A DNA stretch of 64,000 nt from Halomonas eurihalina (GTDB lineage Bacteria; Pseudomonadota; Gammaproteobacteria; Pseudomonadales; Halomonadaceae): the NCBI RefSeq assembly GCF_008274785.1, contig NZ_VTPU01000008.1, positions 145,999 to 209,998 of the forward strand, read 5' to 3'. A program made the position numbers and the translations under genes. Shown one piece after another: positions 1-9,527 of the stretch (within the stretch, counting starts at the first letter, position 1; the number at the start of each line of letters is the position of its first letter). Under the pieces are notes generated by a model. It did not search any database. It was not told where the DNA came from and saw only the letters and a program-made list of their open reading frames with translations.

Positions 1-256
1 GCACGGCCCCGCCGCCGGTCGCGATGACCACTTGTTCACGCTCGGCCAGCTCCCGGAGCATCTGGGATTCGCGGTCACGAAAGCCCGCCTCGCCCTCCAC
101 ATCGAAGATCCAGGGGATATCGGCGCCGCAACGCGACTGGATCTCATGATCGCTGTCGAGGAACTCCCGCGACAACTCGGTCGCCAACAGGCGGCCGATG
201 GTACTTTTTCCGGCCCCCATGGGACCGACCAGGATCAGATTGGGTAATGCCGGCAT
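1..256 (-). CDS. aroK: Shikimate kinase (partial, N-terminal part)
   Basis: Phosphorylates shikimate with ATP, the fifth step towards chorismate. Only the first 85 codons are present; the gene runs off the left edge. The Walker A loop GPMGAGKST is at residues 11-19, the family's substrate-side Asp residues are in FLDSDHEI (34 and 36), an Arg is at 60 and the GGG of ATGGGAV is at 81-83. Its ATG overlaps the TAA of the upstream secretin gene by one base (TAATG), so the two are probably translationally coupled. A secretin-aroK order is known in both Pseudomonas (pil) and E. coli (hof). Confidence 0.96.
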   Translation of the reverse strand, partial: MPALPNLILVGPMGAGKSTIGRLLATELSREFLDSDHEIQSRCGADIPWIFDVEGEAGFRDRESQMLRELAEREQVVIATGGGAV

Positions 257-1593
257 TAGTGAGTCGCCAGGTTGTCGTCCAGTATTCGGGGCGTAATGAA
301 TACCAACAACTCTACCTGATCGCTGCTGTTCTCGGTATAGCGAAATAGGTGGCCGAGTAGTGGCAAATCACCCAACAGGGGCGTCTTGAACAACTGACGA
401 ACCTGCTCGGTGGAGAGAATCCCGCCGAGCACCACCGTATCGCCGTCATCGACCAGCACCTGGGTAGCGATCTGGTTGGTATCAATGGCCGGGGCCCCGC
501 CGAAGGTTTCCTGGGCCACGGTGTCGTTGTTGATCACAAGCTCCATGATGATGCGATCATCGGGTGTGATCTGGGGCGTGACTTCAAGGGACAGGACAGC
601 TTCCTTGAACTCGACATTGGTGGCGCCGCTCGAAGTCGCCTCCTGATAGGGAATCTCGGTGCCCTGCTTGATCAGCGCAGTACGCTGATTGGCGGTGATC
701 ACCCTGGGCTGGGAGATGATCCGGCTCTTGCCTTCGCTTTCCAGGGCGCGCAATTCGAGGTCGAGCAGCACGTCGCCGGACAGGTAGCCGAAGCCAAAGG
801 TCGTGGCCGGTGACCCAGCACTTCCCAGGTCCACGGCCAATCCACCCGATTCGGCCACGCCGCTGGACGCACCGCCGGCGTTGAGCCCGTTCGGCGTACT
901 CCCTTCGTTGGCGGACAAGCCCCAGGAGATACCCAATTCGCGCGCCACGCTGTCCCGGGCGATGACGATACGCGCCTCGATGCGTACCTGGCGCACCGCC
1001 ACGTCGAGACGCGCCAGCATCCGCCGAATCGCGGCGACACGTTCGGCGGAATCTTGCACCAGCAGCGTATTGGTACGCACATCCACGGCAACCCGCCCCC
1101 GCTCCGTCAGCAGGCCAATGCCCGTCTCGCCGCGCAACATGTCCGCCAGATCCTCCGCCTTGGCGTACTTGACGCGCAGATGCTCGATCACCAGCGGCAC
1201 CTCGGGCACGATTCCCCCGGCTTGTTCTCTCCGGCTCCCGCGTTCCGCCAGTTCCTCGGCGGGCGCCACCATGATGACGTTACCTTGCCAACGGCTGGCC
1301 AGCCCCTGGCTTTCGAGAATCAACGCCAACGCCTGCTGCCAGGGCACCTCCTCAAGGTTTAGCGTCACCCGCCCGGACACGCTGTCACTGGCCACCAGGT
1401 TGAACCCGGTGACATCGGCGATGGCCGCCAGCGCAGTACGTACCGAAACATCCCGCAGATTGAGCGAGATGAGACGTGCGTCAGCACTGACCTTCTCGCC
1501 GACATTCTCCACCGCCTTCACCTGACAAGGCGATGCCACAATGGCCACCGCCAACAGGACTGCGCCCATCGCGCCATTCCACTTTCTTGCCAT
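256..1593 (-). CDS. pilQ: Short PilQ/HofQ-type secretin
   Basis: Outer-membrane secretin channel for a type IV pilus or DNA-uptake machine, about 445 aa. After a signal peptide (to about residue 27) comes an STN-like domain (about 42-100), an N1-type domain, and the secretin core ending in [12 protein letters not shown]. Canonical PilQ proteins are about 700 aa with AMIN domains before the STN domain. These are absent here, and the length is close to E. coli HofQ (about 410 aa). An ATG at 1608 is also open, but GGAGG lies 8 nt before the ATG at 1593, which is therefore preferred. Last gene of the pilM-N-O-P-Q run, abutting aroK. Confidence 0.93.
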   Translation of the reverse strand: MARKWNGAMGAVLLAVAIVASPCQVKAVENVGEKVSADARLISLNLRDVSVRTALAAIADVTGFNLVASDSVSGRVTLNLEEVPWQQALALILESQGLASRWQGNVIMVAPAEELAERGSRREQAGGIVPEVPLVIEHLRVKYAKAEDLADMLRGETGIGLLTERGRVAVDVRTNTLLVQDSAERVAAIRRMLARLDVAVRQVRIEARIVIARDSVARELGISWGLSANEGSTPNGLNAGGASSGVAESGGLAVDLGSAGSPATTFGFGYLSGDVLLDLELRALESEGKSRIISQPRVITANQRTALIKQGTEIPYQEATSSGATNVEFKEAVLSLEVTPQITPDDRIIMELVINNDTVAQETFGGAPAIDTNQIATQVLVDDGDTVVLGGILSTEQVRQLFKTPLLGDLPLLGHLFRYTENSSDQVELLVFITPRILDDNLATH

Positions 1594-1625
1594 GTCCTCA
1601 GCCTCCATGCCGTGGGCGCGACGCT

Positions 1626-2129
1626 TCAGCCATCCAACCCCAGGATAACGTCGCGCTCATTCCAGCCCCCGTTGCCATCGGGGTGTTTCTCCATCAGGTG
1701 CACTCTTGTCCCTGAGATCGCGACAATGCGCCCCTGATGGCGCCCAAGGCGGCCACCGATACCCAGTCGATGCACGTTTCCTTCTGGCGTTTTCACCAGC
1801 ACCCAGGCTTCGCCCGCGGTACTCAGCGTGCCCACCAGGGTCAATGCCTCTAGCGCATAGCCCTCGAGTGGCGCGCGGTCTGGCGACACTCCAGCCACGC
1901 CACGGCGCGCGCTCACCGGCTCAACGACCGAGAAAGGATTTGGGGAATTGGCGAAGCGATAGCTCGCCGCCACTGGCGCCGGTAATGCCGATACCTCTTC
2001 CACGGCTGTGGCCACGGCATCGGCGCGCCATGCCACGAGTTGCCGTTCCAGTGCATCGAGACCGGCGTCATGACAACCCCCCGACAGCACCCCCAATCCC
2101 AGAGCAGCAACGCGAACCCAGCGCATCAT
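1626..2129 (-). CDS. pilP: PilP-type pilotin/lipoprotein
   Basis: Inner-membrane lipoprotein that connects the PilN-PilO complex to the secretin periplasmic domain in type IV pilus systems. The N-terminus is a lipoprotein signal ending in the lipobox LSGGC (Cys19). The C-terminal half (from about residue 70, with GYALEALTLVGTL and the IGGRLGRHQGRI segment) matches the PilP HR-type beta domain. AGGAGG precedes two adjacent ATG codons by 4 and 7 nt, so the second ATG (2126) may be the real start. The 4-bp overlap with the pilO stop indicates coupling. Confidence 0.88.
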   Translation of the reverse strand: MMRWVRVAALGLGVLSGGCHDAGLDALERQLVAWRADAVATAVEEVSALPAPVAASYRFANSPNPFSVVEPVSARRGVAGVSPDRAPLEGYALEALTLVGTLSTAGEAWVLVKTPEGNVHRLGIGGRLGRHQGRIVAISGTRVHLMEKHPDGNGGWNERDVILGLDG

Positions 2130-2743
2130 CCTTCCTCCTTGGCACTCGACGGTTCGACGCTGTAGGCCCTCGCCTGTACAGATAGGTGCAATCGCCCCTC
2201 TTCCACGGCCAGTCGCACATCATGCAAGGTGACCAAGCGTGGGAGATTGGCGACATCGGCAACGAAGTCTCCCAGCCGATTGAAGGACCCCGTCACCTGG
2301 ATCGAAACAGGATGCACAACGACGAGCCCCGTTTCGGCGGCGTTTCCAAGCCGAACCGCCTCGATCGTCAATTGACGGTCGAGCGCCAGAGCCCCGACGT
2401 CGTCGATCAGCGACGCCATATCGGCCTTTTCGGGGAAGGCAGTTTGCAGCTCAGCCAGACGCTGCTCGAGCGCCGCCACCTGCTCTCGCAACCCCGACAG
2501 GTGCGCCGCGCGGGCGGCATCACGGCGGTACGCCTCCAGCAGCATGGCTTCCTCGCGCTTCGCCTCGTCCAGGGTCTTCACGGTCGGCAGTGCCAGAACA
2601 ACGTAACTCCCAACACACACGACAACCGCCAGCAGAGCGCAACACAGCCATTTCAAGCCGAGTGGCCACCGATCGGCGTCACGAACGTCAAGCTCGCGCC
2701 ACTCCAGTTGCCGCATACGCAGCCAAACCGGCATCCAGTTCAT
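2126..2743 (-). CDS. pilO: PilO-type inner-membrane alignment protein
   Basis: Partner of PilN in the inner-membrane alignment subcomplex. The chosen ATG at 2743 gives 205 aa starting MNWMPVWLRM; the longer open frame upstream lies inside pilN. One transmembrane helix (about residues 28-51) is followed by a periplasmic coiled coil (LREQVAALEQRLAELQ) and a ferredoxin-like C-terminal part. The start ATGA overlaps the pilN stop. Sequence identity in this family is low, so the assignment rests on topology plus position in the M-N-O-P-Q order. Confidence 0.87.
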   Translation of the reverse strand: MNWMPVWLRMRQLEWRELDVRDADRWPLGLKWLCCALLAVVVCVGSYVVLALPTVKTLDEAKREEAMLLEAYRRDAARAAHLSGLREQVAALEQRLAELQTAFPEKADMASLIDDVGALALDRQLTIEAVRLGNAAETGLVVVHPVSIQVTGSFNRLGDFVADVANLPRLVTLHDVRLAVEEGRLHLSVQARAYSVEPSSAKEEG

Positions 2744-3288
2744 GACGAGCGCCCTCCTCGTCCTGCCTGCACCAGGTTCAGCCGGAACTGCCACCCCTGA
2801 GACAGGGGCACCACTTCCGACAACGATGGCGCCTCAAAGGCAGGCGACGCCTCAAGCGCCTGCAGTTGCGCGGCGATCCGCTGGTGACTGTCGGCCGAGC
2901 CAACCAGCATCAACAGCCCTCCTCGCCGCTCGAGGCTTAAATAGCGCACCCCCGCCACTCGTGTGGAGGCCAGGCCATTGAAGATGGCCAGGACCTCCCC
3001 ACGCTTGTCGAGACGGCTCTTCAGCTCGGCCCGGCGTAGCACCAGATCAGCCAACAGAGCTTCCTGGCGCTCAACTGCCTGGACGGCGGAGCGTAGCGCC
3101 TCGGCATGGCGTTCGATGAGTGCATGGCGACGCTGCTGCGCCTCGAACCGATCAGCATGATGGCGCTCCAGGCCATACCCCGCCGCCACCCCGACCAACA
3201 GGGCACCCAGCAGCATGATTCGCCAGCGACGACGACGTTTCTCCCGCCAGGCATCGCGCCATGGCAGCAGATTGATATCGACACTCAT
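2740..3288 (-). CDS. pilN: PilN-type inner-membrane protein
   Basis: Binds PilM through its short cytoplasmic N-terminus and pairs with PilO in the periplasm. The ATG at 3288 gives 182 aa beginning MSVDINLLPWRD, matching the INLLPWR motif that PilN inserts into PilM. A transmembrane helix spans about residues 23-40 and is followed by a coiled coil rich in Gln, Arg and Glu (about 45-95). The ATGA start overlaps the pilM stop. Confidence 0.92.
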   Translation of the reverse strand: MSVDINLLPWRDAWREKRRRRWRIMLLGALLVGVAAGYGLERHHADRFEAQQRRHALIERHAEALRSAVQAVERQEALLADLVLRRAELKSRLDKRGEVLAIFNGLASTRVAGVRYLSLERRGGLLMLVGSADSHQRIAAQLQALEASPAFEAPSLSEVVPLSQGWQFRLNLVQAGRGGRSS

Positions 3289-4304
3289 GAACGCCCCCGC
3301 ATCGCCAGCCCGCGAGCGATCAGCATATCCGGAGCCGCCTCGGCCAGGGCCCGAGCATCGACGCGAGGATGCCATCTCACTCCGTGCAACGGATTGGTCA
3401 CCGCTACCTGCAGGCCACTTTCCCCCGCCAGTCGTCCCGCGAGTCCTGGCAACAGGCTGACGCTTCCCGCCAGCGCCATGCGCCGTATCTCACGCCCCCG
3501 ACCTGCGGCATGATAAAGCTGCATAGCCCGGCCAACCTGCCGTGCCAGGGCATCGACACAGGGCGCCAGAGTGTCGTCCTGCCGGTGCTCAGTTCCATGG
3601 CGACCACGGGTTGCCTCGATCAGCACCCGCCCACCCAGGGCGATGTCATGCCGATAGACGACGCGCCCACGCTGCAGGATATAAAGGGTGCTGCTGTCGG
3701 TACCGATATCCACCAGCGCCACCCCTTCTCCGTCTTCCCCAGAGGGCGAGAAACGGATCCCGGGCACCGCCATCGCCCGTTCCACGGCAAAGGTATCGAC
3801 ATCCACGGCCACTGACGTCAACCCGACGCGACGCAACAGCTCGACACGCTGCTCGACGGTCTGACGCCGACAGGCAACCAGCAGCACCGCCTGCTGATCA
3901 TCAGCATCGTCGAGTGCTCCCAGCGACTGGAAATCGAAGGTGATGTCATCGAACGGAAAGGGAATATGCTTGTCCGACTCAAGTTGGAGCCGGGACTCGA
4001 TGTCGTCCTCGCCCAGCGAGGCGGGCAGGCTCAGGGTCTTGACGATAGCAGCCCCGGCCGGCACGGCAACACACGCCCGCTTGCCAAGTGGTTTGGCAGC
4101 GGCCAGGGCATGCGATAGAGCGTCAGCGACAGCACCATCATCATGAATACGATTTTCGATCACGGCGCCCATGCGCAGGGGCGCCATAGCAAGGCCCGAT
4201 ACTTGCGGCTCGACACCCTTGAAGCGAAACTCGATGAGCTTGACGGTCGATACGCCGATATCGACACCGATCAAGCCCTTGTCGGCTGCCTTGAATCGCC
4301 ACAT
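3285..4304 (-). CDS. pilM: PilM-type actin-like assembly protein
   Basis: Cytoplasmic actin-fold protein that nucleates the PilMNOP complex. 339 aa. The phosphate-1 loop type motif GVDIGVSTVKLIEF is at about residues 13-26 and a second nucleotide-side motif VALVDIGTDSSTLYIL near 195. GGAGG lies 8 nt upstream of the ATG. First gene of the operon and divergent from the PBP1A gene, as in Pseudomonas pilMNOPQ/ponA and E. coli hofMNOPQ/mrcA. Confidence 0.93.
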   Translation of the reverse strand: MWRFKAADKGLIGVDIGVSTVKLIEFRFKGVEPQVSGLAMAPLRMGAVIENRIHDDGAVADALSHALAAAKPLGKRACVAVPAGAAIVKTLSLPASLGEDDIESRLQLESDKHIPFPFDDITFDFQSLGALDDADDQQAVLLVACRRQTVEQRVELLRRVGLTSVAVDVDTFAVERAMAVPGIRFSPSGEDGEGVALVDIGTDSSTLYILQRGRVVYRHDIALGGRVLIEATRGRHGTEHRQDDTLAPCVDALARQVGRAMQLYHAAGRGREIRRMALAGSVSLLPGLAGRLAGESGLQVAVTNPLHGVRWHPRVDARALAEAAPDMLIARGLAMRGRS

Positions 4305-4469
4305 TGCTCACACCCTCCGGTGCGAGTCATGCCACGGACATCCAGTGCGTCCCTGCACCTTGGCGACTATCGTCGCACGCCCGTCCCCGAAGGTTAGATG
4401 CAAATGACAAATTCCACACAAAAACACTGTCGCCACCGGTCAACGCTGGTGGTCCCTTCTCCGTCTTCC

Positions 4470-4475
4470 TATAAT
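4470..4475 (+). promoter_or_regulatory. Candidate -10 box for mrcA
   Basis: A perfect TATAAT lies 75 bp upstream of the mrcA ATG in the 245-bp divergent spacer between pilM and mrcA. The hexamer 17 bp upstream (TGGTGG) is a poor -35, so only the -10 is well supported. No convincing box pair was found for the pilM direction. Confidence 0.5.
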
Positions 4476-4549
4476 GGCCGTCGCATCGCACGACCGCACT
4501 GCGCACCTCGCTACGACGTTCTTGTTCTCAGCACGGATACCGCGTTTTC

Positions 4550-7078
4550 ATGAAGTTCCTCAGAACCCTGGTCTTTTCAGCACTCTGGCTGCTGGTTTCG
4601 CTTACCACCGCCTCGGTGCTGGCCGTGGTCGGCGCGGCACTGTATTTCGCCCCGGGGCTACCGGACGTCCGCCAGTTACAGGACTTCGAGCTGCAGACCC
4701 CGCTGCGCATCTTCACCCGCGACGGCAAGTTGATCGGCGAATTCGGCGAAGAGCGACGCATGCCGGTGTCGTTCGACGAGATCCCCGAAGGCATGGTCCA
4801 GGCCCTGCTGGCCGCCGAGGATGCCAGTTACTTTGACCATCACGGGGTCGACCCCAAGGGGTTGGCGCGGGCCGCCGTCGAGCTGGTCGTCAGTGGTGGC
4901 GACATACAGTCAGGGGGCTCGACCATCACCATGCAGGTCGCGCGCAACTATCTGCTGACCCTCGATCGGACCTATATTCGCAAGGTCCGCGAGATCCTGT
5001 TGTCGCTGGAGATGGAGCAGATCCTCAGCAAGGAGGAAATCTTCGAGCTCTACGTCAACAAGATCTTCCTTGGCCACCGCTCTTACGGCATCGCCGCCGC
5101 CGCCGAGGTCTACTATGACCGGCCGTTGGAAGAGCTGACCCTGGCCGAGCAGGCCATGATCGCCGGCCTGCCCAAGGCCCCCTCTACCTTCAACCCGCTG
5201 GCCAACGCCGAGCGTGCGCTGATCCGCCGCAACTGGATCCTGTTCCGCATGCGAGATCTCGGCTTCATCGACCAGGCCGCCTACCAGGAAGCGGTTCAGG
5301 AACCGGTCACCGCTCGCCGCCATGTCGCCAAGGCCGAGGTGCGAGCCGACTATGTCGCCGAAATGGCGCGCCAGTTCGCCACCGAACGCTTCGGCGACAA
5401 GGCCTATACCGGGGGCTATCGCATCACCACGACCCTCGACAGCGAACTCCAGCCCATGGCTCGACAGGCTCTGGCCAACGGCCTGATCGCCTACGATACC
5501 CGCCACGGCTGGCGCGGCCCCGAACAGACCGACATCCCGCGCAGCCTGGCCGAAGCCCAAGAGCGTACCGAGCGCCAGGGACTCGAGGAAGAACTCTCCG
5601 AGTCACCGGAGGTCATGGAAACCGCACGGCGCGCCGCCGAACGTAGCCAGACCGAGGTCGAAGGCATCGACGGCGACGTCAGCAACTGGCTGCAGGTGCT
5701 CGAGCGCACCCCTGAACTCGGCCCGCTGCAACCGGCCATCGTGATCGAGAGCCAAGGCCGCGAGATGCGCGTGCTGACCAGCGACCGTGAGATCAAGACG
5801 CTCGACTGGGACGGCCTCAAATGGGCCCGCCCCTATCACAGCGCCCGTAGCCGCGGCGCCACGCCCAGCAGCGCCGCCGACATCGCCACCCCCGGCTCTC
5901 TGGTGCGCATCATGCAGCGCGAGGACGACAGCTGGCGGCTTTCCCAGCAACCCGATACCCAGGGCTCGCTGGTCGTCATGGACCCCCAGACGGGAGCGAT
6001 CCTGGCACTGCAAGCCGGCTTCGACTTCGACGCCAGCAAGTTCAATCGCGCCGTCCAGGCCCGTCGCCAATCCGGCTCCATCTTCAAGCCATTCATCTAT
6101 CTGGCAGGACTCAACAGTGGCGATGTGACTCCCGCCACCGTGATCAACGATGCACCGGTGGTCATGCGCGATGGCAGCAACGAGCTGTGGCGCCCCAGCA
6201 ACTCCAGTGGCGACTTTCTGGGGCCGACCCGGCTGCGCGTGGGACTGGCCCGCTCCCGCAACCTGGTGACGATTCGCCTGCTGCAATCGCTGGGCCTCGA
6301 CCGCACCCTCGAGTTCCTCGATGAGTTCGGCTTCAACCCCGAACGCCTGCCCCACGGCCTCTCCCTCGCCCTGGGCAGCGCCAGCCTGACGCCGCTGGAA
6401 ATGACCCGCGCCTACGCGACGCTTGCCAACGGCGGCTTCCGCGTCCAGCCCTGGTTCATCCAGAACGTGACCCGCGGCGAACACCATACCCTGGTGGAAA
6501 AAGCCGATCCCAAGGTGGCCTGCCGCGATTGCGCGCCCGGCCAGACGACCACCGAGATCGATGGCGAAACCTACCGGGTCGCGACCCGTATCGCCGATCC
6601 GGGCGCGATCTACATCCTCCGCGACATGCTCCGCGAAGTGGTTGAGCACGGCACCGCCCGTGGCGCCCTGGCGCTGGAGCGCGAGGATATCGTCGGCAAG
6701 ACCGGCACCACCAACGACCAGCGTGATGCCTGGTTTGCCGGCTTCAACATGGACCTCGCCACGACCGTCTGGGTGGGCAAGGATGACAACTCGCCCACCG
6801 CCGAATACGGCTCCCAGGCCGCCCTGCCCATCTGGTTGGACTTCATGGGACAGGCGCTCGAAGGGCGCCCGGAGCAACTGCCCGAACGCCCCGAGAATGT
6901 CGTCGAGCGGCGCGTGGATCCCGATACTGGCCGCCTGCTGCGTGATGACCAGGGCGGCGGCATCCAGGAGCTGTTCCGCGCTGACCACCTGCCCAGCTAC
7001 CAGCCGCGGCGCGTGGAACGAGAAGTCGAGCAGGAAAGCGGCTCGCAGGGCACCGGCATCTACGAAGCTATTTTCTGA
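4550..7078 (+). CDS. mrcA: Penicillin-binding protein 1A
   Basis: Bifunctional class A PBP that polymerises glycan strands and cross-links peptides on the periplasmic face. 842 aa. A cytoplasmic N-terminus and one membrane helix (about residues 8-32) are followed by the GT51 transglycosylase domain with catalytic-type EDASYFDHHGVD (about 91-102) and GGSTITMQ (about 122-129). An OB-like insert and the transpeptidase domain follow, with SIFK (Ser about 510), SRN (about 570) and KTG (Lys about 717). The ribosome binding site is weak. Transcribed divergently from pilM; Pseudomonas calls this gene ponA. Confidence 0.97.
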   Translation: MKFLRTLVFSALWLLVSLTTASVLAVVGAALYFAPGLPDVRQLQDFELQTPLRIFTRDGKLIGEFGEERRMPVSFDEIPEGMVQALLAAEDASYFDHHGVDPKGLARAAVELVVSGGDIQSGGSTITMQVARNYLLTLDRTYIRKVREILLSLEMEQILSKEEIFELYVNKIFLGHRSYGIAAAAEVYYDRPLEELTLAEQAMIAGLPKAPSTFNPLANAERALIRRNWILFRMRDLGFIDQAAYQEAVQEPVTARRHVAKAEVRADYVAEMARQFATERFGDKAYTGGYRITTTLDSELQPMARQALANGLIAYDTRHGWRGPEQTDIPRSLAEAQERTERQGLEEELSESPEVMETARRAAERSQTEVEGIDGDVSNWLQVLERTPELGPLQPAIVIESQGREMRVLTSDREIKTLDWDGLKWARPYHSARSRGATPSSAADIATPGSLVRIMQREDDSWRLSQQPDTQGSLVVMDPQTGAILALQAGFDFDASKFNRAVQARRQSGSIFKPFIYLAGLNSGDVTPATVINDAPVVMRDGSNELWRPSNSSGDFLGPTRLRVGLARSRNLVTIRLLQSLGLDRTLEFLDEFGFNPERLPHGLSLALGSASLTPLEMTRAYATLANGGFRVQPWFIQNVTRGEHHTLVEKADPKVACRDCAPGQTTTEIDGETYRVATRIADPGAIYILRDMLREVVEHGTARGALALEREDIVGKTGTTNDQRDAWFAGFNMDLATTVWVGKDDNSPTAEYGSQAALPIWLDFMGQALEGRPEQLPERPENVVERRVDPDTGRLLRDDQGGGIQELFRADHLPSYQPRRVEREVEQESGSQGTGIYEAIF

Positions 7079-7090
7079 CCCCTGAGAGAA

Positions 7091-7112
7091 GAGGCGGCAG
7101 GACGCCGCCTCT
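7091..7112 (+). terminator. Hairpin after mrcA
   Basis: GAGGCGGC and GCCGCCTC form an 8-bp GC-rich stem with loop AGGAC, extendable by one A-T pair, 12 bp after the mrcA stop. No T-run follows, so it may be a weak terminator or a 3' stabilising hairpin. Confidence 0.5.
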
Positions 7113-7169
7113 CCTCATCGCCCGGACGTCACTCCAGCTTCCATTCACGATGACCGGGAGACCACCGTC

Positions 7170-7922
7170 ATGCGTTTCAAGGTGCGCCACGTCCTATGGA
7201 CCAGTCTGGGACTGCTGGCACTCGCCAGCGACGCCAGCGCTCGCCCCTTTTATTCGCCTCCAGCTCCTGCGGAGGATGCCCCGGCCTGGAGCGGCACGGC
7301 CGAACTCGGCTATACCAGCCTCTCCGGCAATACCGATAGCCAGACACTGATCACCAAGGGCCATCTGGCCTGGCTGACCGGCGACTTCACCCACAGCCTG
7401 CGCGGCGAGATACGTCACGTCACCCAGGACAACGAGACCAGCGCCGAACGCTACCAGGCGACCGCCCGTGAGCGTTACGACCTCAATGGCATGGACTACC
7501 TGTTCGGCTTCACGCGCTGGGATAAGGACCGATTCAGCGGCTACCACTACCAGATCACCGCCATCGCCGGTTATGGTCGCCGCGTACTGAACGACGACCG
7601 ACAGGCGCTGGCCCTGGAAACCGGGCCAGGCTACCGCCACGACAGCCTGCCGGGCACGAGCGACCGCGACTTGAGTGTGGTCTACGGCGCCATGGACTAT
7701 CAGTGGAAGATGTCCGATACCGCTACCTTCGGCCAGGAATTCTCCCTCGAACACACACGCGAGAACCTCACGTCACGTTCACTGACCTCACTGACCGCGA
7801 GCCTCAACGACCACCTGGCCCTCAAGCTCTCCCACGAGGTCGAGCACAACTCCCAGCCGCCCGAGGAAGCGATGGCCAAGGCCGATCACACCACCACCGC
7901 CTCGCTGATCTACGACTGGTAA
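7170..7922 (+). CDS. DUF481 (YdiY-like) outer-membrane protein
   Basis: 250 aa with a Sec signal peptide (about residues 1-24, cleavage after DASA) and a body of alternating beta strands ending in an aromatic residue (LIYDW), typical of an outer-membrane barrel. It matches the DUF481/YdiY family, described in some species as salt-induced. That link is family knowledge and was not tested here. GGGAG lies about 11 nt before the ATG. A monocistronic unit between two hairpins, with no functional partner adjacent. Confidence 0.82.
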   Translation: MRFKVRHVLWTSLGLLALASDASARPFYSPPAPAEDAPAWSGTAELGYTSLSGNTDSQTLITKGHLAWLTGDFTHSLRGEIRHVTQDNETSAERYQATARERYDLNGMDYLFGFTRWDKDRFSGYHYQITAIAGYGRRVLNDDRQALALETGPGYRHDSLPGTSDRDLSVVYGAMDYQWKMSDTATFGQEFSLEHTRENLTSRSLTSLTASLNDHLALKLSHEVEHNSQPPEEAMAKADHTTTASLIYDW

Positions 7923-7930
7923 CCCATGAA

Positions 7931-7964
7931 ACGACGCCGCCGGCCCTGGGGCCGGCGGCGTCGT
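7931..7964. terminator. Bidirectional terminator between convergent genes
   Basis: A near-perfect 15-16 bp stem (ACGACGCCGCCGGCCC with its complement) and a tiny loop, centred between the convergent stops of the DUF481 gene (7922) and the malic enzyme gene (7989). TCTT follows on the plus side and TTTCAT on the minus side, so it can serve both directions. Confidence 0.78.
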
Positions 7965-7988
7965 CTTGCATTACACGGGATCGCGGGC

Positions 7989-9263
7989 TCAGCCGCCGCC
8001 ATAGACATCATCCACCGTCTTCAGCGGATAATGGGCCGGATAAGGACGGCGCGCCACGCCTGAATCTACCGCCGCCTGGGCCACCGCCGAGGACACGCGC
8101 TCGAGCAGGCGAACGTCGACCGGCGTGGGAATGATGTAGTCACGACCGAAGCTCATGGCTTCCTTGTCGTAGGCCTCCAGCACTGCCTGCGGGACCGGCT
8201 CGCGCGCCAGGTCCTTGAGCGCATGGACCGCCGCCACCTTCATTTCCTCGTTGATGCGAGTCGCTCGTACGTCCAGGGCACCGCGGAATATGAAGGGGAA
8301 TCCCAGCACGTTATTGACCTGATTGGGGTAGTCGGAACGACCCGTGGCCATGATCACGTCCGGACGAATTTCCCGCGCCAGGTCCGGATGAATCTCGGGG
8401 TCGGGGTTGGTGCAAGCGAACACCACGGGATTGTCCGCCATCCGACGAATGTGCTCCTCCGTCATCAGGCCGGGGCCGGACAGCCCGACAAAGACATCGG
8501 CACCCTCGATGGCATCCCCCAGCGTGCGCTTGTCGGTATCGACGGCAAACATCGCCTTGTACTGATTGAGGTCCTCGCGGCCGCTGTGGATCACGCCCTT
8601 GCGGTCCAGCATCACCAGGTTCTCGGAGCGCGCCCCACAGGCGATCAGCAGCTTCATGCAGGCAATCGCCGCCGCACCGGCGCCCAAGCAGACGATCCTG
8701 GCGCTCTCCAGCGACTTGCCGGCGACATCCAGGGCATTGAGCATGCCGGCGGCGGTGACAATAGCAGTGCCATGCTGGTCGTCGTGAAACACCGGAATGT
8801 TGCACTGCTCGATCAGGGCACGTTCAATCTCGAAACACTCAGGTGCCTTGATGTCCTCGAGGTTGATGCCCCCCCAGGTATCAGCGATGCGCGCCACGGT
8901 ATCGATGAAGGCCTGTGGGCTTTCCGCATTGACCTCGATATCGGTGGAGTTGATGCCGGCGAAGCGCTTGAACAGCACGCCCTTACCTTCCATGACCGGC
9001 TTGCTGGCCAGAGGGCCCAAATTGCCCAGACCAAGGATGGCGCTACCGTCGGAAATGACGGCGACCAGATTGCCCTTCCCGGTGTAGAGATAGGCATTTT
9101 CCGGGTCCCGTGCGATCTCGCGAACCGGCTCGGCCACGCCCGGGCTATAGGCCAGGGAGAGATCTCGAGCCGTGGCGGTGGGCTTGGTCAATTCCACCGA
9201 CAGCTTCCCGGGGATGGGTTTCGCGTGATAGTCCAGCGCCGCCTGTCTCTTCGCGTCTGTCAT
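7989..9263 (-). CDS. Short-form malic enzyme (malate to pyruvate, NAD(P)-linked)
   Basis: Oxidatively decarboxylates malate to pyruvate and CO2. 424 aa. The N-terminal malic domain has [11 protein letters not shown] (about 36-46) and catalytic-site segments around [20 protein letters not shown]. The middle part has [11 protein letters not shown], and the NAD-binding domain contains [17 protein letters not shown]. The E. coli MaeB-type C-terminal phosphotransacetylase domain is absent, giving about half that length. A malic enzyme next to rpmE-priA is also the Pseudomonas arrangement. Cofactor preference cannot be read from the sequence. Confidence 0.92.
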   Translation of the reverse strand: MTDAKRQAALDYHAKPIPGKLSVELTKPTATARDLSLAYSPGVAEPVREIARDPENAYLYTGKGNLVAVISDGSAILGLGNLGPLASKPVMEGKGVLFKRFAGINSTDIEVNAESPQAFIDTVARIADTWGGINLEDIKAPECFEIERALIEQCNIPVFHDDQHGTAIVTAAGMLNALDVAGKSLESARIVCLGAGAAAIACMKLLIACGARSENLVMLDRKGVIHSGREDLNQYKAMFAVDTDKRTLGDAIEGADVFVGLSGPGLMTEEHIRRMADNPVVFACTNPDPEIHPDLAREIRPDVIMATGRSDYPNQVNNVLGFPFIFRGALDVRATRINEEMKVAAVHALKDLAREPVPQAVLEAYDKEAMSFGRDYIIPTPVDVRLLERVSSAVAQAAVDSGVARRPYPAHYPLKTVDDVYGGG

Positions 9264-9300
9264 GCTGAGGATCCGATCTGCGATTCAGTAGGATATCCAG

Positions 9301-9327
9301 ATTATAGAAAAAACTTCCATTTCTCAA
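9301..9327 (-). promoter_or_regulatory. Candidate promoter for the malic enzyme gene
   Basis: On the minus strand a perfect TATAAT (9306-9301) lies 38 bp before the ATG, with TTGAGA upstream. The spacing is 15 bp, shorter than the optimal 17, and the spacer is T-rich. Confidence 0.5.
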
Positions 9328-9409
9328 CTTTATGAAACTAGGCAGTTTTTCAAGCCAATTCAGTACCGATGTCGCTTATTTGTCGAATCTTATGGCAAGC
9401 AGCTCAGTC

Positions 9410-9425
9410 ATAACGCATCCGTTAT
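9410..9425. promoter_or_regulatory. Palindrome in the malic enzyme / rpmE spacer
   Basis: ATAACG-catc-CGTTAT, a perfect 6-bp inverted repeat about 100 bp upstream of the candidate promoter of the malic enzyme gene and between it and the rpmE terminator. Could be an operator half-site pair; no regulator is identified. A direct repeat of CTGGCAGGCAAA lies just to the right (about 9440-9463). Confidence 0.3.
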
Positions 9426-9459
9426 TGATGCATGGCAACTGGCAGGCAAACTGGCAGGC

Positions 9460-9489
9460 AAAAAAGAACCCGCCTCCAGGGGCGGGTTC
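9460..9489 (-). terminator. Intrinsic terminator of rpmE
   Basis: On the minus strand, GAACCCGCC and GGCGGGTTC form a 9-bp stem with a 6-nt loop, immediately followed by six T residues. It lies 39 bp after the rpmE stop, a textbook rho-independent terminator. Confidence 0.92.
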
Positions 9490-9527
9490 CTCTCGTTTCC
9501 TCCGGCACATGGCCGCGAGGTATCGAC

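Noticed and set aside
5603..6988. 461-codon minus-strand frame inside mrcA
   Set aside because: Antisense shadow of the transpeptidase domain; no start signals or homology.
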